Positions 38,510 to 47,005 of a DNA stretch of 64,000 nucleotides are shown one piece after another. The stretch's first letter is position 1. Every line of letters starts with the position of its first letter. The notes beneath the pieces were generated by a model that was not told the origin of the DNA, did not search any database, and was given only the letters and a program-made list of their open reading frames with translations. The translations under genes were made by a program, and so were the position numbers. This DNA comes from Sanguibacter suarezii NBRC 16159 (lineage in GTDB: Bacteria; Actinomycetota; Actinomycetes; Actinomycetales; Cellulomonadaceae), in contig NZ_BCRT01000020.1 of NCBI RefSeq assembly GCF_001552735.1, positions 1 to 64,000 on the forward strand, given 5' to 3'.

Positions 38510-38539
38510 CCGTGCAGGCACGTCTGCGTGCCTGCACGG
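38510..38539. terminator. Bidirectional terminator
   Basis: A perfect 13-bp inverted repeat (CCGTGCAGGCACG and complement) with a 4-nt loop starts 3 bp after the stop at 38507, between convergent genes. Confidence 0.7.
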
Positions 38540-38568
38540 CGGTGGAGCGCGGCGAGGACCGACCAGCC

Positions 38569-39384
38569 TCAGTACGTCGGCGGCACCCGGTGGATGAGGT
38601 CAGCCAGCGCGCGAGCGACCGCGAGCGGCCGTTCGACGGCGCTCATGTGCCCCGCTCCGGGGACCGTGACGAAGACCGGCTCGGTGAGCGCCGCCACCAT
38701 GTGCTCAGCCGCCGACGCCGGAGTGAGCTGATCCTCGTCCCCCACCACCACGGTGGCTGGCCCGGCGAAGGCCCGCAGCACCTCCGTGCGGTCGAACCGG
38801 GCGGCCATGGCCCGCTGCGACCACGCCACACCGATGGGCGGCTGCTCGACGATCCACCCCTCCAGCCTCGCAACGAGGTCCGTGCGGGTCGCCCGGCTCG
38901 TCTCCCCCAGCAGGCCCGCCGCCGTCGCGCGAACGGCGTCGACCGCACCGGCGGCCTCGACCTCGTCCGCCAGGCGCAACCGGTTGGTGCGGGCGGCGTC
39001 GTCGTCCGGGGTGGACTTGGTGTCCACCAGGGCGAGACCGGCGACGAGCTCGGGGTGGCGCTGCGCCAGGGCGAGGGCGACATAGCCGCCCATGGACAGC
39101 CCCGCCACGACGGCAGAGGTGGCGCCGGCGTCGCGCACGGTGGCTGCGACGGCGTCCGCGGCGGCCTCCAAGGACGGCTCGCCGAAGCCGGCGAGCCCGC
39201 TCCGGCCCAGTCCCGGCAGGTCCGGGGCGAGCACGGTGAGGTCGTCGGGGAGGGCTTGGGCGACCTCGTCCCACATCCGATGGTCCAGCGGGAAGCCATG
39301 CAGCAGGACGAGCACCGGCGCTCCGGGCACGCCGGAGTCGACGGGGGCACCGTAGGTGGTCAGGGCGAGTCGAGGTCCGGTCAT
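38569..39384 (-). CDS. Alpha/beta-fold hydrolase
   Basis: This 271-residue protein has the oxyanion motif LLHGFPLDHRMW, a nucleophile elbow GLSMGG (Ser), an acidic residue in VVVGDEDQLTP and a final His in PGAGHMSAVERP, so the triad looks complete. It resembles 3-oxoadipate enol-lactonase-type and general esterase hydrolases, but no pathway genes are nearby and the substrate is unknown. GAAAGGCC precedes the ATG at 39384. It is followed leftward by a shared terminator. Confidence 0.88.
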   Translation of the reverse strand: MTGPRLALTTYGAPVDSGVPGAPVLVLLHGFPLDHRMWDEVAQALPDDLTVLAPDLPGLGRSGLAGFGEPSLEAAADAVAATVRDAGATSAVVAGLSMGGYVALALAQRHPELVAGLALVDTKSTPDDDAARTNRLRLADEVEAAGAVDAVRATAAGLLGETSRATRTDLVARLEGWIVEQPPIGVAWSQRAMAARFDRTEVLRAFAGPATVVVGDEDQLTPASAAEHMVAALTEPVFVTVPGAGHMSAVERPLAVARALADLIHRVPPTY

Positions 39385-39430
39385 GGGTGAGGCCTTTCTC
39401 GTGGTTGCGCGGGTCGCGTGCGGGCGCCGC

Positions 39431-39718
39431 TCACGCGATGCCCCAGCACCGGTTGTGCCAGTGCCGGCGGTCCGCGAGGGCGGCCTGCGCGCCGAAGAGG
39501 GAGTCGTTGGCCCAGGCGACCACGTGCGCGGTCCCGGCCGGGATCTCCTGGTGGCACCCGGGGCACCGGTAGGCCTTGTCGCTCGAGCGGATGCTCTGGA
39601 CGGTCCAGTCCTCGCCGTTGCGCTGCTGCGTCGTGCGGCCCCCGGTGGCCCGGTCCATGTCGAGGGGGCGATACTCCTCGGTGTAAGGACGGCGCGACGA
39701 TCGGCGTGAAGACGGCAT
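39431..39718 (-). CDS. Small zinc-ribbon-like protein
   Basis: This 95-residue basic protein has metal-binding potential: CPGCHQEI and a later HWHNRCW give two Cys pairs or a Cys/His set. The N-terminus is Arg/Ser-rich (MPSSRRSSRRPYTEEYRPLD). Actinobacterial relatives are often labelled ATP/GTP-binding protein without support; no P-loop is present. GGGAG lies ahead of the ATG at 39718. The function is unknown, possibly nucleic-acid binding. Confidence 0.8.
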   Translation of the reverse strand: MPSSRRSSRRPYTEEYRPLDMDRATGGRTTQQRNGEDWTVQSIRSSDKAYRCPGCHQEIPAGTAHVVAWANDSLFGAQAALADRRHWHNRCWGIA

Positions 39719-39862
39719 GGGGCCATTCTCCCAGCAATGTCTGACGGCGTGCCACCGGCTACCTCTCCACCGGACGTCACAGCGCGCTTTCAGACTGGGA
39801 CGCTAGGGTGGCCAGGCGTGCGGTGTGAGCCGCGCGATCGACCATCGAAGGACTGACTCGTC

Positions 39863-40813
39863 TTGAAGAACCGCACCGTGCGCGGGATCACCGCGCTCGC
39901 CCTCGGAGCTGCGCTCCTCCTGTCCGCCTGTGGAAGCTCTGACGATGCCGAGTCGCCGTCGCCCTCAGCCTCGGAGAGCACCGTGGCAGAGCCGACCGCC
40001 GCTGACATCGCTGCCCTGGAGGGCGTGACCGTGGAGGGCGAGCCCGGCACCGAGCCGACGCTCACCATCCCCACCCCGCTCACGACGAGCACCGACGTCA
40101 CGCGCGTCACCTCAGAGGGCACGGGCGACGAGATCACGGAGGGTTCCCTCGTGGGCCTCCAGCTCGTCATGTACACCGGGTCCGACGGCGCCAAGCTGCA
40201 GTCCACCTGGGAGAGCGAGCCCTTCGAGGCCCAGCTCAGCGGCGCCGACCTGCCGCCCGCCCTCGAAGAGGCGGTCGTCGGCCAGAAGGTCGGCACGCGC
40301 ATCCTCTACGCCCAGCCGCAGACCACCGCGGACGGCGCCAGCGACACGATCGTCTTCGCGGTGGACCTGCTGTCCACCCGGGAGGCACCCACCCGCGCCC
40401 AGGGCGAGGCCGTGACCCCGGCCGAGGGCCTGCCGACCGTCACCCTCGACGACTCGGGTGTGCCGAGCCTGGACATCCCCGAGGGCTACACCGCCCCCAG
40501 CGAGCTGGTCGTCCAGACCCTCATCAAGGGTGACGGTCCGGTCGTGGAGGCCGGACAGGCCATCCAGGTGCAGTACGCCGGGTGGAAGCTCTCCGACGGG
40601 TCTCAGTTCGAGTCCTCCTGGGAGAGCGCACCGTTCACCACCGTGATCGGGTCCGGCGCGGTCATCGCCGGATGGGACCAGGGACTTGTCGGCCAGACGG
40701 TCGGCAGCCAGGTCCTCCTGGTCATCCCGAAGGCTCTCGCCTACGGGGGCACCGCCAGCGAGCTCGCGGACGAGGACCTCGTCTTCGTCGTCGACATCCT
40801 GCGCGTCACCTGA
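39863..40813 (+). CDS. FKBP-type peptidyl-prolyl isomerase lipoprotein (copy 1)
   Basis: This 316-residue exported lipoprotein (LLLSACG lipobox) contains a degenerate FKBP-like half and a C-terminal FKBP domain (about residues 205-316: VQVQYAGWKLSDGSQFESSW, VIAGWDQGLVGQTVGSQVLLVIP, FVVDILRVT). Such proteins fold exported proteins. In place of the usual YG motif region it has LAYGGTASE, slightly shortened. The start is a TTG at 39863 with AAGGA ten bases before it. The same TTG and leader recur in the neighbouring paralog, so the rare start is probably genuine. Confidence 0.9.
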   Translation: MKNRTVRGITALALGAALLLSACGSSDDAESPSPSASESTVAEPTAADIAALEGVTVEGEPGTEPTLTIPTPLTTSTDVTRVTSEGTGDEITEGSLVGLQLVMYTGSDGAKLQSTWESEPFEAQLSGADLPPALEEAVVGQKVGTRILYAQPQTTADGASDTIVFAVDLLSTREAPTRAQGEAVTPAEGLPTVTLDDSGVPSLDIPEGYTAPSELVVQTLIKGDGPVVEAGQAIQVQYAGWKLSDGSQFESSWESAPFTTVIGSGAVIAGWDQGLVGQTVGSQVLLVIPKALAYGGTASELADEDLVFVVDILRVT

Positions 40814-40873
40814 CCGGCAGTCTCTGACGCTGCGCTCGCCCCCTCGACGGACCTACTGAAGGACTGACCGGCC

Positions 40874-41812
40874 TTGATGAACCGAACTGCCCGCGGCATG
40901 ACCGCGCTCGCCCTCGGAGCTGCGCTCCTGCTGTCCGCCTGCGGTGCTGACGCGTCCGAGGACGCGCCCAGCGCGTCAGGTACCTCCGCTGCCACGCCGA
41001 GCGCCGCGGACGTGGCGCTCCTGGAGTCGGTCACGTGGTCGGGCGAGGCAGGCAGCCAGCCCGTGCTCTCCTTCACCGCACCCTTGACGGTCAGCTCTGA
41101 CGTGTCGCGCGTGGTCACCGAGGGCACCGGGGCCGAGGCCGCGGACGACGGCACGGTGTGGGTCCGCTCGGTGACCTACGACGGCAGCACGGGCGAGGAG
41201 TTCGCCCAGTCCGTCGGGTCGTGGGACGTCCCGGAGATGCTCGACCTGAGCGGTGCGCCTGCGGACCACCCGCTGGTCACGGCCCTGAGCGGCAAGAAGG
41301 TCGGCACCCAGTCCCTGTACGCCGGCCCCTTCCAGCAGCAGGACGGCACGAGCGTGACGGCACTGTCGGCCCTCGAGATCGTCGAGACACCCCCCGCACT
41401 GACCTCCGAGGAAGGGATGCCGACTGTGACCTTCGACGAGGCCGGCATCCCCTCGATCGAGATCGCTCCCGGCTTTGCCGGCCCCGAGGACCTCATCATC
41501 GACGTCCTCAGCGAGGGTGACGGTGCGGTGGTCGAGTCCGGGCAGACGGTCACGGTGAACTACACCGGCTGGCTGCAGTCGACGGGCGCGAAGTTCGACT
41601 CCTCCTGGGACCGCGGCACCACCTTCGACGTCGCCCCGATCGGCGCGGGGAAGGTCATCGCCGGCTGGGATCAGGGTCTGGTCGGCCAGCAGGTCGGCAG
41701 CACGGTGCTGCTGGTCATCCCGCCGGACCTCGGCTACGGCGCTGCCGGTGGCGGGAGCATCCCGGGCGGGTCCACGCTGATCTTCGTCGTGGAGATCGTC
41801 GCCGCGTCCTAG
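40874..41812 (+). CDS. FKBP-type peptidyl-prolyl isomerase lipoprotein (copy 2)
   Basis: This 312-residue paralog of the previous gene has the same lipoprotein leader and two FKBP halves. The C-terminal domain is more canonical (VTVNYTGWLQSTGAKFDSSW, VIAGWDQGLVGQQVGSTVLLVIPPDLGYGAAGGGSIPGG). AAGGA lies ten bases before TTG (40874), which is directly followed by ATG (40877); either could initiate. It lies 60 bp after copy 1, making a tandem duplication, and is followed by a terminator. The leaders are far more alike than the mature parts. Confidence 0.92.
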   Translation: MMNRTARGMTALALGAALLLSACGADASEDAPSASGTSAATPSAADVALLESVTWSGEAGSQPVLSFTAPLTVSSDVSRVVTEGTGAEAADDGTVWVRSVTYDGSTGEEFAQSVGSWDVPEMLDLSGAPADHPLVTALSGKKVGTQSLYAGPFQQQDGTSVTALSALEIVETPPALTSEEGMPTVTFDEAGIPSIEIAPGFAGPEDLIIDVLSEGDGAVVESGQTVTVNYTGWLQSTGAKFDSSWDRGTTFDVAPIGAGKVIAGWDQGLVGQQVGSTVLLVIPPDLGYGAAGGGSIPGGSTLIFVVEIVAAS

Positions 41813-41835
41813 TCAGTTCCCACCAGATCGTCTGC

Positions 41836-41875
41836 GCGCAGGCCCACCCACCGTCCACGGTGGGTGGGCCTGCGC
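41836..41875 (+). terminator. Terminator after the FKBP pair
   Basis: A perfect 18-bp inverted repeat (GCGCAGGCCCACCCACCG and complement) with a 4-nt loop lies 23 bp after the FKBP stop. Confidence 0.8.
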
Positions 41876-41898
41876 CGTACCCGGGACCGAGGTCTCGG

Positions 41899-41926
41899 TC
41901 GACGGCCCTCGGAGGCGGCGTAGGGT
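41899..41926 (+). promoter_or_regulatory. Leaderless promoter of the phosphoribosyltransferase gene
   Basis: TCGACG (41899-41904) and TAGGGT (41921-41926) are 16 bp apart. The -10 ends six bases before the GTG at 41933, so the start codon is the predicted first transcribed codon. No ribosome site is present. Confidence 0.55.
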
Positions 41927-41932
41927 GATCCA

Positions 41933-42445
41933 GTGAGCATCGACCAGTCCCCCGCACCTGACCGTGAAGTCCTCAGCTGGGAGACCTTCGGTCTCGCCTC
42001 CCGCCAGCTCGCCGAGCAGGTCGTGGCGAGCGGGTTCCTGCCCGAGGTCGTGGTCGCTGTGGCGCGCGGCGGTCTGCTGCCCGGTGGCGCGGTGGCCTAT
42101 GCCCTGGGCACCAAGGGCATCGGCACGCTCAACGTCGAGTTCTACACCGACATCGGTCAGACCCTCGCGGACCCGCGGGTCCTCCCCCCGCTCATGGACA
42201 CCTCTGAGCTCCCGGGCGCCCGGGTGCTCGTCGTCGACGACGTCGCTGACTCCGGCCGGACCCTCGCCCTGGTCATGTCCATGCTCGCGGACAAGGGCGT
42301 CCAGGCCCGCTCGGCGGTCCTGTACACCAAGCCCTCCTCGATCATCCGCCCCGACTACTCCTGGAAGAACACCGACCGCTGGATCACCTTCCCGTGGTCG
42401 GCCCAGCCGCCTGTCGAGGGCGCCCTGCCCGCAGCGCGGGAGTAG
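41933..42445 (+). CDS. Phosphoribosyltransferase (purine-salvage type)
   Basis: This 170-residue type I PRTase has the PRPP-binding motif VLVVDDVADSGRTL and an N-terminal VVVAVARGGLLPGG. It resembles xanthine/hypoxanthine-type enzymes (Gpt-like), which make nucleotides from bases and PRPP; the exact base cannot be told. GTG at 41933 is supported by the leaderless promoter. Confidence 0.9.
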   Translation: MSIDQSPAPDREVLSWETFGLASRQLAEQVVASGFLPEVVVAVARGGLLPGGAVAYALGTKGIGTLNVEFYTDIGQTLADPRVLPPLMDTSELPGARVLVVDDVADSGRTLALVMSMLADKGVQARSAVLYTKPSSIIRPDYSWKNTDRWITFPWSAQPPVEGALPAARE

Positions 42446-42461
42446 CAGGGCTGGAGCCACA

Positions 42462-42535
42462 TGGAGGTGCCTACGGGATTCGAACCCGTGTCGACGGCTT
42501 TGCAGGCCGCTGCCTCACCACTCGGCCAAGGCACC
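42462..42535 (-). tRNA. tRNA-Cys (GCA)
   Basis: The cloverleaf folds with a 7-bp acceptor (GGTGCCT/AGGCACC) and an anticodon arm GCGGC-CTGCAAA-GCCGT with anticodon GCA. The T-arm has TTCGAAT, the discriminator is T, and the 3' CCA is encoded. Without CCA it is 71 nt (42465-42535). Confidence 0.97.
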
Positions 42536-42544
42536 AGAGCGAGA

Positions 42545-43063
42545 TCAGTCGCCTGGGGTGAGACCGGCGACCAGGTTGAAGGCGCCGGTGAGGATGTTGA
42601 GGGACACGATGCCGACGACGTCGACGATCTCCCGGTCGCTGTAGCCGTAGGCACGCAGCCGCGCTATGTCGTCGTCCGTGATCGACGTCGGTGCGCGGTA
42701 GACCTGCAGACCCAGCTGGATCATGGCTGCGATCGACGGGATGTCAGACCTTCCCTCCTGGGCGAGGGAGATCGCCTCGTCCGTCTGGCCGAGGGACCGC
42801 GCGGCGCTGACATGAGAACCCAGGCACATGCCGCATCCCTGCTGGGACTGCACCGCGATCGAGATCAGCTCGCTGATCGTGCGGTCGAGCCGAGCGCGAC
42901 GCATGGCCTTGCTCAGCTGCAGATAGCCTCCGAGCACTGCTGGCGAATGAGCCATCGTCGAGACCATGTCACCCACGGAGCCGTGGCGAGCGACGAGCTC
43001 GCCCAGCAGCTCGCGCGAGGCCCCCGTGGCGGAGGCGGGAGTCAGTGCGGGGAAACGGGGCAT
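42545..43063 (-). CDS. AhpD-like alkylhydroperoxidase / carboxymuconolactone decarboxylase family protein
   Basis: This 172-residue protein carries the AhpD-type redox motif Glu65...Cys77-x2-Cys80-x3-His84 (SELISIAVQSQQGCGMCLGSH), so it can reduce peroxides or similar electrophiles with a thiol donor. The ATG at 43063 has a strong AGGAGG five bases upstream, which rejects the longer frame. It overlaps the end of the FAD oxidoreductase by 22 bp, so the two are one operon. The context beside copper genes suggests a role in oxidative stress. Confidence 0.87.
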   Translation of the reverse strand: MPRFPALTPASATGASRELLGELVARHGSVGDMVSTMAHSPAVLGGYLQLSKAMRRARLDRTISELISIAVQSQQGCGMCLGSHVSAARSLGQTDEAISLAQEGRSDIPSIAAMIQLGLQVYRAPTSITDDDIARLRAYGYSDREIVDVVGIVSLNILTGAFNLVAGLTPGD

Positions 43064-44268
43064 GATGCCTCCTGTGTTGTCGCTGATTCGTGCCGGTGGA
43101 CGAGGCGGGTGATCTCGTCGGTGGCGTCCTCGACCGTGTGGAGCCGCTGCCCCCACCGGTAGACCGTGCCGACGGCGTCGATGCCCGTGACACCGACGAC
43201 TGTCCCCTGCCGCTCGTGGTGCACGACGAACTCGTCGCCGGCCACCAGACGGCCGCCGTCCCCCGTGAGTCCGACTCCCGCGATCGTGCGTCCGTAGACC
43301 ATCGCCATGAAGGGGCTGCGCGGACGGTAGGGGCCGGGATCGCCGCCCAGGCCGAGGTCGTGGAGCGCAACCTCGGCCGCGTGCGCACCCTGCGCGGAGG
43401 CGTCCTGCCAGTGGTCGATGCGCCAGGTGCCGAGGGCGTCGTGGTGTGTGGCGACGCCGCCGGCTGCGTAGACGTCTGGCGCGTCCGCACGGAGGCGGTC
43501 GTCGACATCGAGGCCGTCGATCCAGGGCGCCGGAGCCGCCGGCGTCGTGCCAAGCGCGACCAGGAGGAGGTCCGCGACGACCTGGCTGGCGGTGTCGAGC
43601 GTGGTCACGACCCCGGCGTCGGTCACGTCCACGCGCTGCACGGTTCGGCCGACGTGGATGGTGCCTCGTGAGCTGTGCTCAGCGGCCATGCGCTCGGCGA
43701 CGTGAACCCCGAAGGCACCGATGCCGGGGATGGCGCTCCGAGAGATCAGCACGACGCTGTGCCCCTCGTCGCGCAGGATCGAGGCAGCCTCAGCCGCGAT
43801 GATCCCTCCGCCGTAGATCGCGACGCGGGCGCGTCGCCCTTGGCCGGTCAGCAGCTCGCGGATGCGTCGTGCGTCGTCGAGGGTGTGCAGAGCGCTCACA
43901 CGGCCGGCCGTCGCCGCGGTCAGGCCACCGACGACGTCGACGGGCAGCGCGCGGGCTCGGCTCCCTGTGGCGACGACGAGCGCGTCGTAGCTCAGTCGTG
44001 TGCCCGATGCCAGCTCCACCTCGCGTGCGGTGGTGGCGACTGCGACGACGGAGTCGGAGCTGATGGGGACGTCGGGCAGCGGGAGCTTGATGGCCTCCGG
44101 GGATGCGGGTCCGAAGGCGATCCCCTTGATGAGCATCCGGCTGTAGGGCGTCTCGCCGGTGGGGCCGAGGAGGGTGACTCGGACATCGTCCCGGGGGGCA
44201 AGGACGCGCGCGGCAGCGGTGCCGGCCGCTCCTGCGCCGAGGATGAGGATCTGGGGCGGGCTGGTCAT
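43042..44268 (-). CDS. FAD/NAD(P)-dependent oxidoreductase
   Basis: This 408-residue pyridine-nucleotide-disulfide type flavoprotein has an N-terminal FAD motif (ILILGAGAAGTAAA), ALVVATGSRARALP, a second NAD(P) motif (VAIYGGGIIAAEAASILRDEGH) and the FAD motif DVYAAGGVATHHD. There is no CxxxxC redox disulfide, so it resembles ferredoxin reductases and rubredoxin reductases rather than mercuric reductase. GGAG precedes the ATG at 44268. It pairs with the AhpD-like gene and may supply electrons for it; this is inference. A terminator (44318-44351) separates it from the copper genes upstream. Confidence 0.88.
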   Translation of the reverse strand: MTSPPQILILGAGAAGTAAARVLAPRDDVRVTLLGPTGETPYSRMLIKGIAFGPASPEAIKLPLPDVPISSDSVVAVATTAREVELASGTRLSYDALVVATGSRARALPVDVVGGLTAATAGRVSALHTLDDARRIRELLTGQGRRARVAIYGGGIIAAEAASILRDEGHSVVLISRSAIPGIGAFGVHVAERMAAEHSSRGTIHVGRTVQRVDVTDAGVVTTLDTASQVVADLLLVALGTTPAAPAPWIDGLDVDDRLRADAPDVYAAGGVATHHDALGTWRIDHWQDASAQGAHAAEVALHDLGLGGDPGPYRPRSPFMAMVYGRTIAGVGLTGDGGRLVAGDEFVVHHERQGTVVGVTGIDAVGTVYRWGQRLHTVEDATDEITRLVHRHESATTQEASCPVSPH

Positions 44269-44317
44269 GGGGGTCTCCTGAGCTGGGCGGCTGCAACGCG
44301 GGCGGCGCTCTGAGGGG

Positions 44318-44351
44318 TGGGGTGTCGCGGCCGGGCGGCCGCGACACCCCA
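44318..44351 (-). terminator. Terminator at the end of the copper operon
   Basis: A perfect 15-bp inverted repeat (TGGGGTGTCGCGGCC and complement) with loop GGGC lies 12 bp after the YHS gene stop. The oxidoreductase pair downstream is probably a separate unit or read through in part. Confidence 0.75.
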
Positions 44352-44363
44352 CGAGCTGATGAT

Positions 44364-44636
44364 CTACGCCACGGTGGCGGCGTAGGTGGCCGGGTCTGAG
44401 TCGAAGGCGGGGCCACAACCGGCGCAGCAGAAGTAGTAACGCTGGCCGTCGTAGTCGCGGAAGAGACCGGCCGCCTCAGCAGCTGTCTTGCTGACCGGGC
44501 TCCCGACCATGACCGGGCACGTCGTCATGTCGTCGGTCCCTCCGCCGAGCAGGTTGGCGCGGCCGTCGCCGTCAGCAGCAGAGTTCGGTGCGGGGGTGCT
44601 GCAGCAGCTCGAAGCTGCCGGGGTCTCGTCTGTCAT
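44364..44636 (-). CDS. Small Cys-rich YHS-type metal-binding protein
   Basis: This 90-residue protein has Cys pairs at 11/12 (SSCCSTP), Cys40 in TTCPVM, and Cys70, Cys71 and Cys74 in YYFCCAGC near the end. The second half matches the YHS/TRASH domain found with copper ATPases, where it binds Cu(I). The ATG at 44636 is chosen because the frame before it overlaps copA antisense-style. It is 49 bp after copA in the same operon. It may be a copper chaperone or buffer for the exporter. Confidence 0.83.
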   Translation of the reverse strand: MTDETPAASSCCSTPAPNSAADGDGRANLLGGGTDDMTTCPVMVGSPVSKTAAEAAGLFRDYDGQRYYFCCAGCGPAFDSDPATYAATVA

Positions 44637-44685
44637 GATCGGTGAGAACCTTTCGTCGTTGTCACTGGTGGAGTGGGTCGTGGCG

Positions 44686-46956
44686 TCACAGGGCGGCGAC
44701 GCTCTTGAACCCGCGCAGGCGGAGGCTGTTGCCGACGACGAAGACGCTGGAGAACGCCATCGCCGCGCCTGCGAGCATGGGGTTGAGCATGCCGAGCGCT
44801 GCGACCGGGATCGCGGCGACGTTGTAGGCGAATGCCCAGAACAGGTTGGTCTTGATCGTGGCGAGCGTCTTGCGTGACAGCCGGATCGCGTCGACTGCCG
44901 AGCGCAGGTCGCCGCGCACGAGCGTGATGTCAGACGCTTCGATCGCGACGTCGGTGCCGGTTCCCATCGCAAGCCCGAGGTCGGCCTGCGCCAGCGCCGG
45001 GGCGTCGTTCACGCCGTCGCCGACCATCGCGACGACCTTGCCCTCCTTCTGGAGACGAGCGACGACATCCACCTTGTCCTTGGGCAGGACCTCCGCGATG
45101 ACCTGGTCGATACCCACCTCGGCGGCGATCCGGCGGGCGACCGCCTCGTTGTCACCGGTGAGCAGCACCGGAGTGAGGCCGATCGCCTTGAGCTGGGCGA
45201 TCGCCTCGGCGCTCGTCGGCTTGACGGTGTCGGCGACGACGAGGATGCCGCGCGCCTGACCGTCCCACCCGATCGCGACGACGGTCTTGCCTTCGTTCTC
45301 AGCGCTCGCCTTCGCGGCGGCGACCTCACGGGAGAGCTTCTGCGACCAGTCGGCCAGCAACGACTCACGCCCGACCACGACCGAGGTGCCCTCGACGATC
45401 CCTTGCACGCCCTTGCCCTCGACGTTCGCGAAGTCCTCGGGCGTCGGCAGCTGACCGACCTCCTGCGTGGCGCCCTTGGCGATCGCCTGCGCGATCGGGT
45501 GCTCAGAGGCATCCTCGAGCGCGCCTGCCAGACGCAAGAGCCGCGCGCGGTCGACGCCGGGCTCGGTCACGACGTCGACGAGGGTCATCTTGCCTGTGGT
45601 GACGGTCCCGGTCTTGTCCAGGACCACGGTATCGACCTTGCGGGTCGACTCCAGCACCTCGGGACCCTTGATGAGGATTCCCATCTGCGCGCCACGTCCG
45701 GTGCCGACCAGCAGCGCGGTCGGGGTCGCCAGACCCAGGGCGCACGGGCAGGCGATCACGAGCACCGCGACGGCCGCCGTGAATGCGGCGGCCACGGGGA
45801 AGCCCGCACCGAGCCACGCACCGAGGGTGACGACGGCGACGACGATCACGATCGGCACGAACACGCCGGAGATGCGGTCGGCGAGCCGCTGCACCTCGGC
45901 CTTGCCTGTCTGCGCGTCCTCCACCAGCTTGGCCATCTGTGCGAGCTGCGTGTCGGAGCCGACGCGGGTGGCGCGGACGACCAGGCGTCCACCGGCGTTG
46001 ACGGTCGCACCGGTGACGGCATCGCCGACACCGACCTCGACGGGCACAGACTCGCCGGTGAGCATGGACGCATCCACGGCAGAGGAGCCGGAGGTGACGA
46101 TGCCGTCGGTGGCGATCTTCTCGCCGGGGCGCACGACGAACTCGTCGCCGACGAGGAGCTCCTCGCTCGGGATCTTGACCTCTGCACCATCACGCAGCAC
46201 GGAGACTTCCTTCGCACCGAGCTCGAGCAGCGCACGGAGCGCGGCTCCCGCCTGACGCTTGGAGCGCTTCTCGAAGTAGCGGCCGGCGAGGATGAACATC
46301 GTCACGCCCGCACCGACCTCGAGGTAGATGTTCGCGGCGCCGTCGGACGGGGCGATGGTGAGCTCGAAGGGGTGCGTCATGCCTGGCATCCCAGCGGTTT
46401 CGAAGAACAGCGCGTAGAGCGACCACAGGAGCGCGACCGAGGTGCCGAGCGAGATGAGCGTGTCCATCGTCGCGGTGCCGTGCTTGAGATTCGTCCATGC
46501 GGCTTTGTGGAACGGCCACGCCCCCCACGCGATCACCGGCGCGGCAAGGGCGAGGGACGCCCACTGCCAGTAGGTGAACTGCAGCGCGGGGATCATGGCC
46601 ATCGCGATCACGGGAACCGTCAGGACGATCGCCCCGATCAGCCGGTACCGCAGCGAGGTGAGCTCGGGATCGAGCTCGTCTGCCTCGCTCGAGCCGCCCT
46701 GCGCACCCGTGGCGTTCTTCGGTCGGGGTAGCGCGGCTGTGTAGCCCGTCTTCTCGACCTCAGCCACCAGCACTGCGGGGTCATATCCTGCGGGCACGGT
46801 GACTCGTGCTTTCTCGGTGGCGTAGTTGACCGTCGCCGAGACGCCGTCGAGCTTGTTCAGCTTCTTCTCGATCCGGTTCGCACAGGAGGCGCAGGTCATC
46901 CCGCCGATCTCCAGCTCGATGCCCAGCCCACCGGTGAGGGGTGCTGATGTGCTCAT
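44686..46956 (-). CDS. copA: Copper-exporting P1B-type ATPase CopA
   Basis: CopA pumps Cu(I) out of the cytosol. The 756-residue protein has one N-terminal HMA domain (Cys22-Ala-Ser-Cys25), about eight membrane helices and the metal-translocating Cys403-Pro-Cys405 in [12 protein letters not shown]. Further motifs are phosphorylated Asp447 in DKTGT, an HP motif (SEHPIAQAI), and [16 protein letters not shown]. The ATG at 46956 is preceded by GAAGGAAG. Its neighbours, CopZ and the secreted protein upstream and the YHS protein downstream, all suit copper efflux; the CPC motif and the operator type argue for Cu(I) rather than Cd or Zn. Confidence 0.96.
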   Translation of the reverse strand: MSTSAPLTGGLGIELEIGGMTCASCANRIEKKLNKLDGVSATVNYATEKARVTVPAGYDPAVLVAEVEKTGYTAALPRPKNATGAQGGSSEADELDPELTSLRYRLIGAIVLTVPVIAMAMIPALQFTYWQWASLALAAPVIAWGAWPFHKAAWTNLKHGTATMDTLISLGTSVALLWSLYALFFETAGMPGMTHPFELTIAPSDGAANIYLEVGAGVTMFILAGRYFEKRSKRQAGAALRALLELGAKEVSVLRDGAEVKIPSEELLVGDEFVVRPGEKIATDGIVTSGSSAVDASMLTGESVPVEVGVGDAVTGATVNAGGRLVVRATRVGSDTQLAQMAKLVEDAQTGKAEVQRLADRISGVFVPIVIVVAVVTLGAWLGAGFPVAAAFTAAVAVLVIACPCALGLATPTALLVGTGRGAQMGILIKGPEVLESTRKVDTVVLDKTGTVTTGKMTLVDVVTEPGVDRARLLRLAGALEDASEHPIAQAIAKGATQEVGQLPTPEDFANVEGKGVQGIVEGTSVVVGRESLLADWSQKLSREVAAAKASAENEGKTVVAIGWDGQARGILVVADTVKPTSAEAIAQLKAIGLTPVLLTGDNEAVARRIAAEVGIDQVIAEVLPKDKVDVVARLQKEGKVVAMVGDGVNDAPALAQADLGLAMGTGTDVAIEASDITLVRGDLRSAVDAIRLSRKTLATIKTNLFWAFAYNVAAIPVAALGMLNPMLAGAAMAFSSVFVVGNSLRLRGFKSVAAL

Positions 46957-47005
46957 GCTTCTTCCTTCTCTCTCAGAGTCTGAGTGCGACGGCCTGACCC
47001 GGGGG

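Noticed and set aside
39381-39755. A 124-codon frame across the zinc-ribbon gene
   Set aside because: It reads in a different frame from the Cys-containing small protein and lacks a start signal.
44686-46956. Cadmium or zinc exporter instead of copper
   Set aside because: The CPC membrane motif, CASC metal-binding domain, CopZ neighbour and CsoR-type operators all point to Cu(I).
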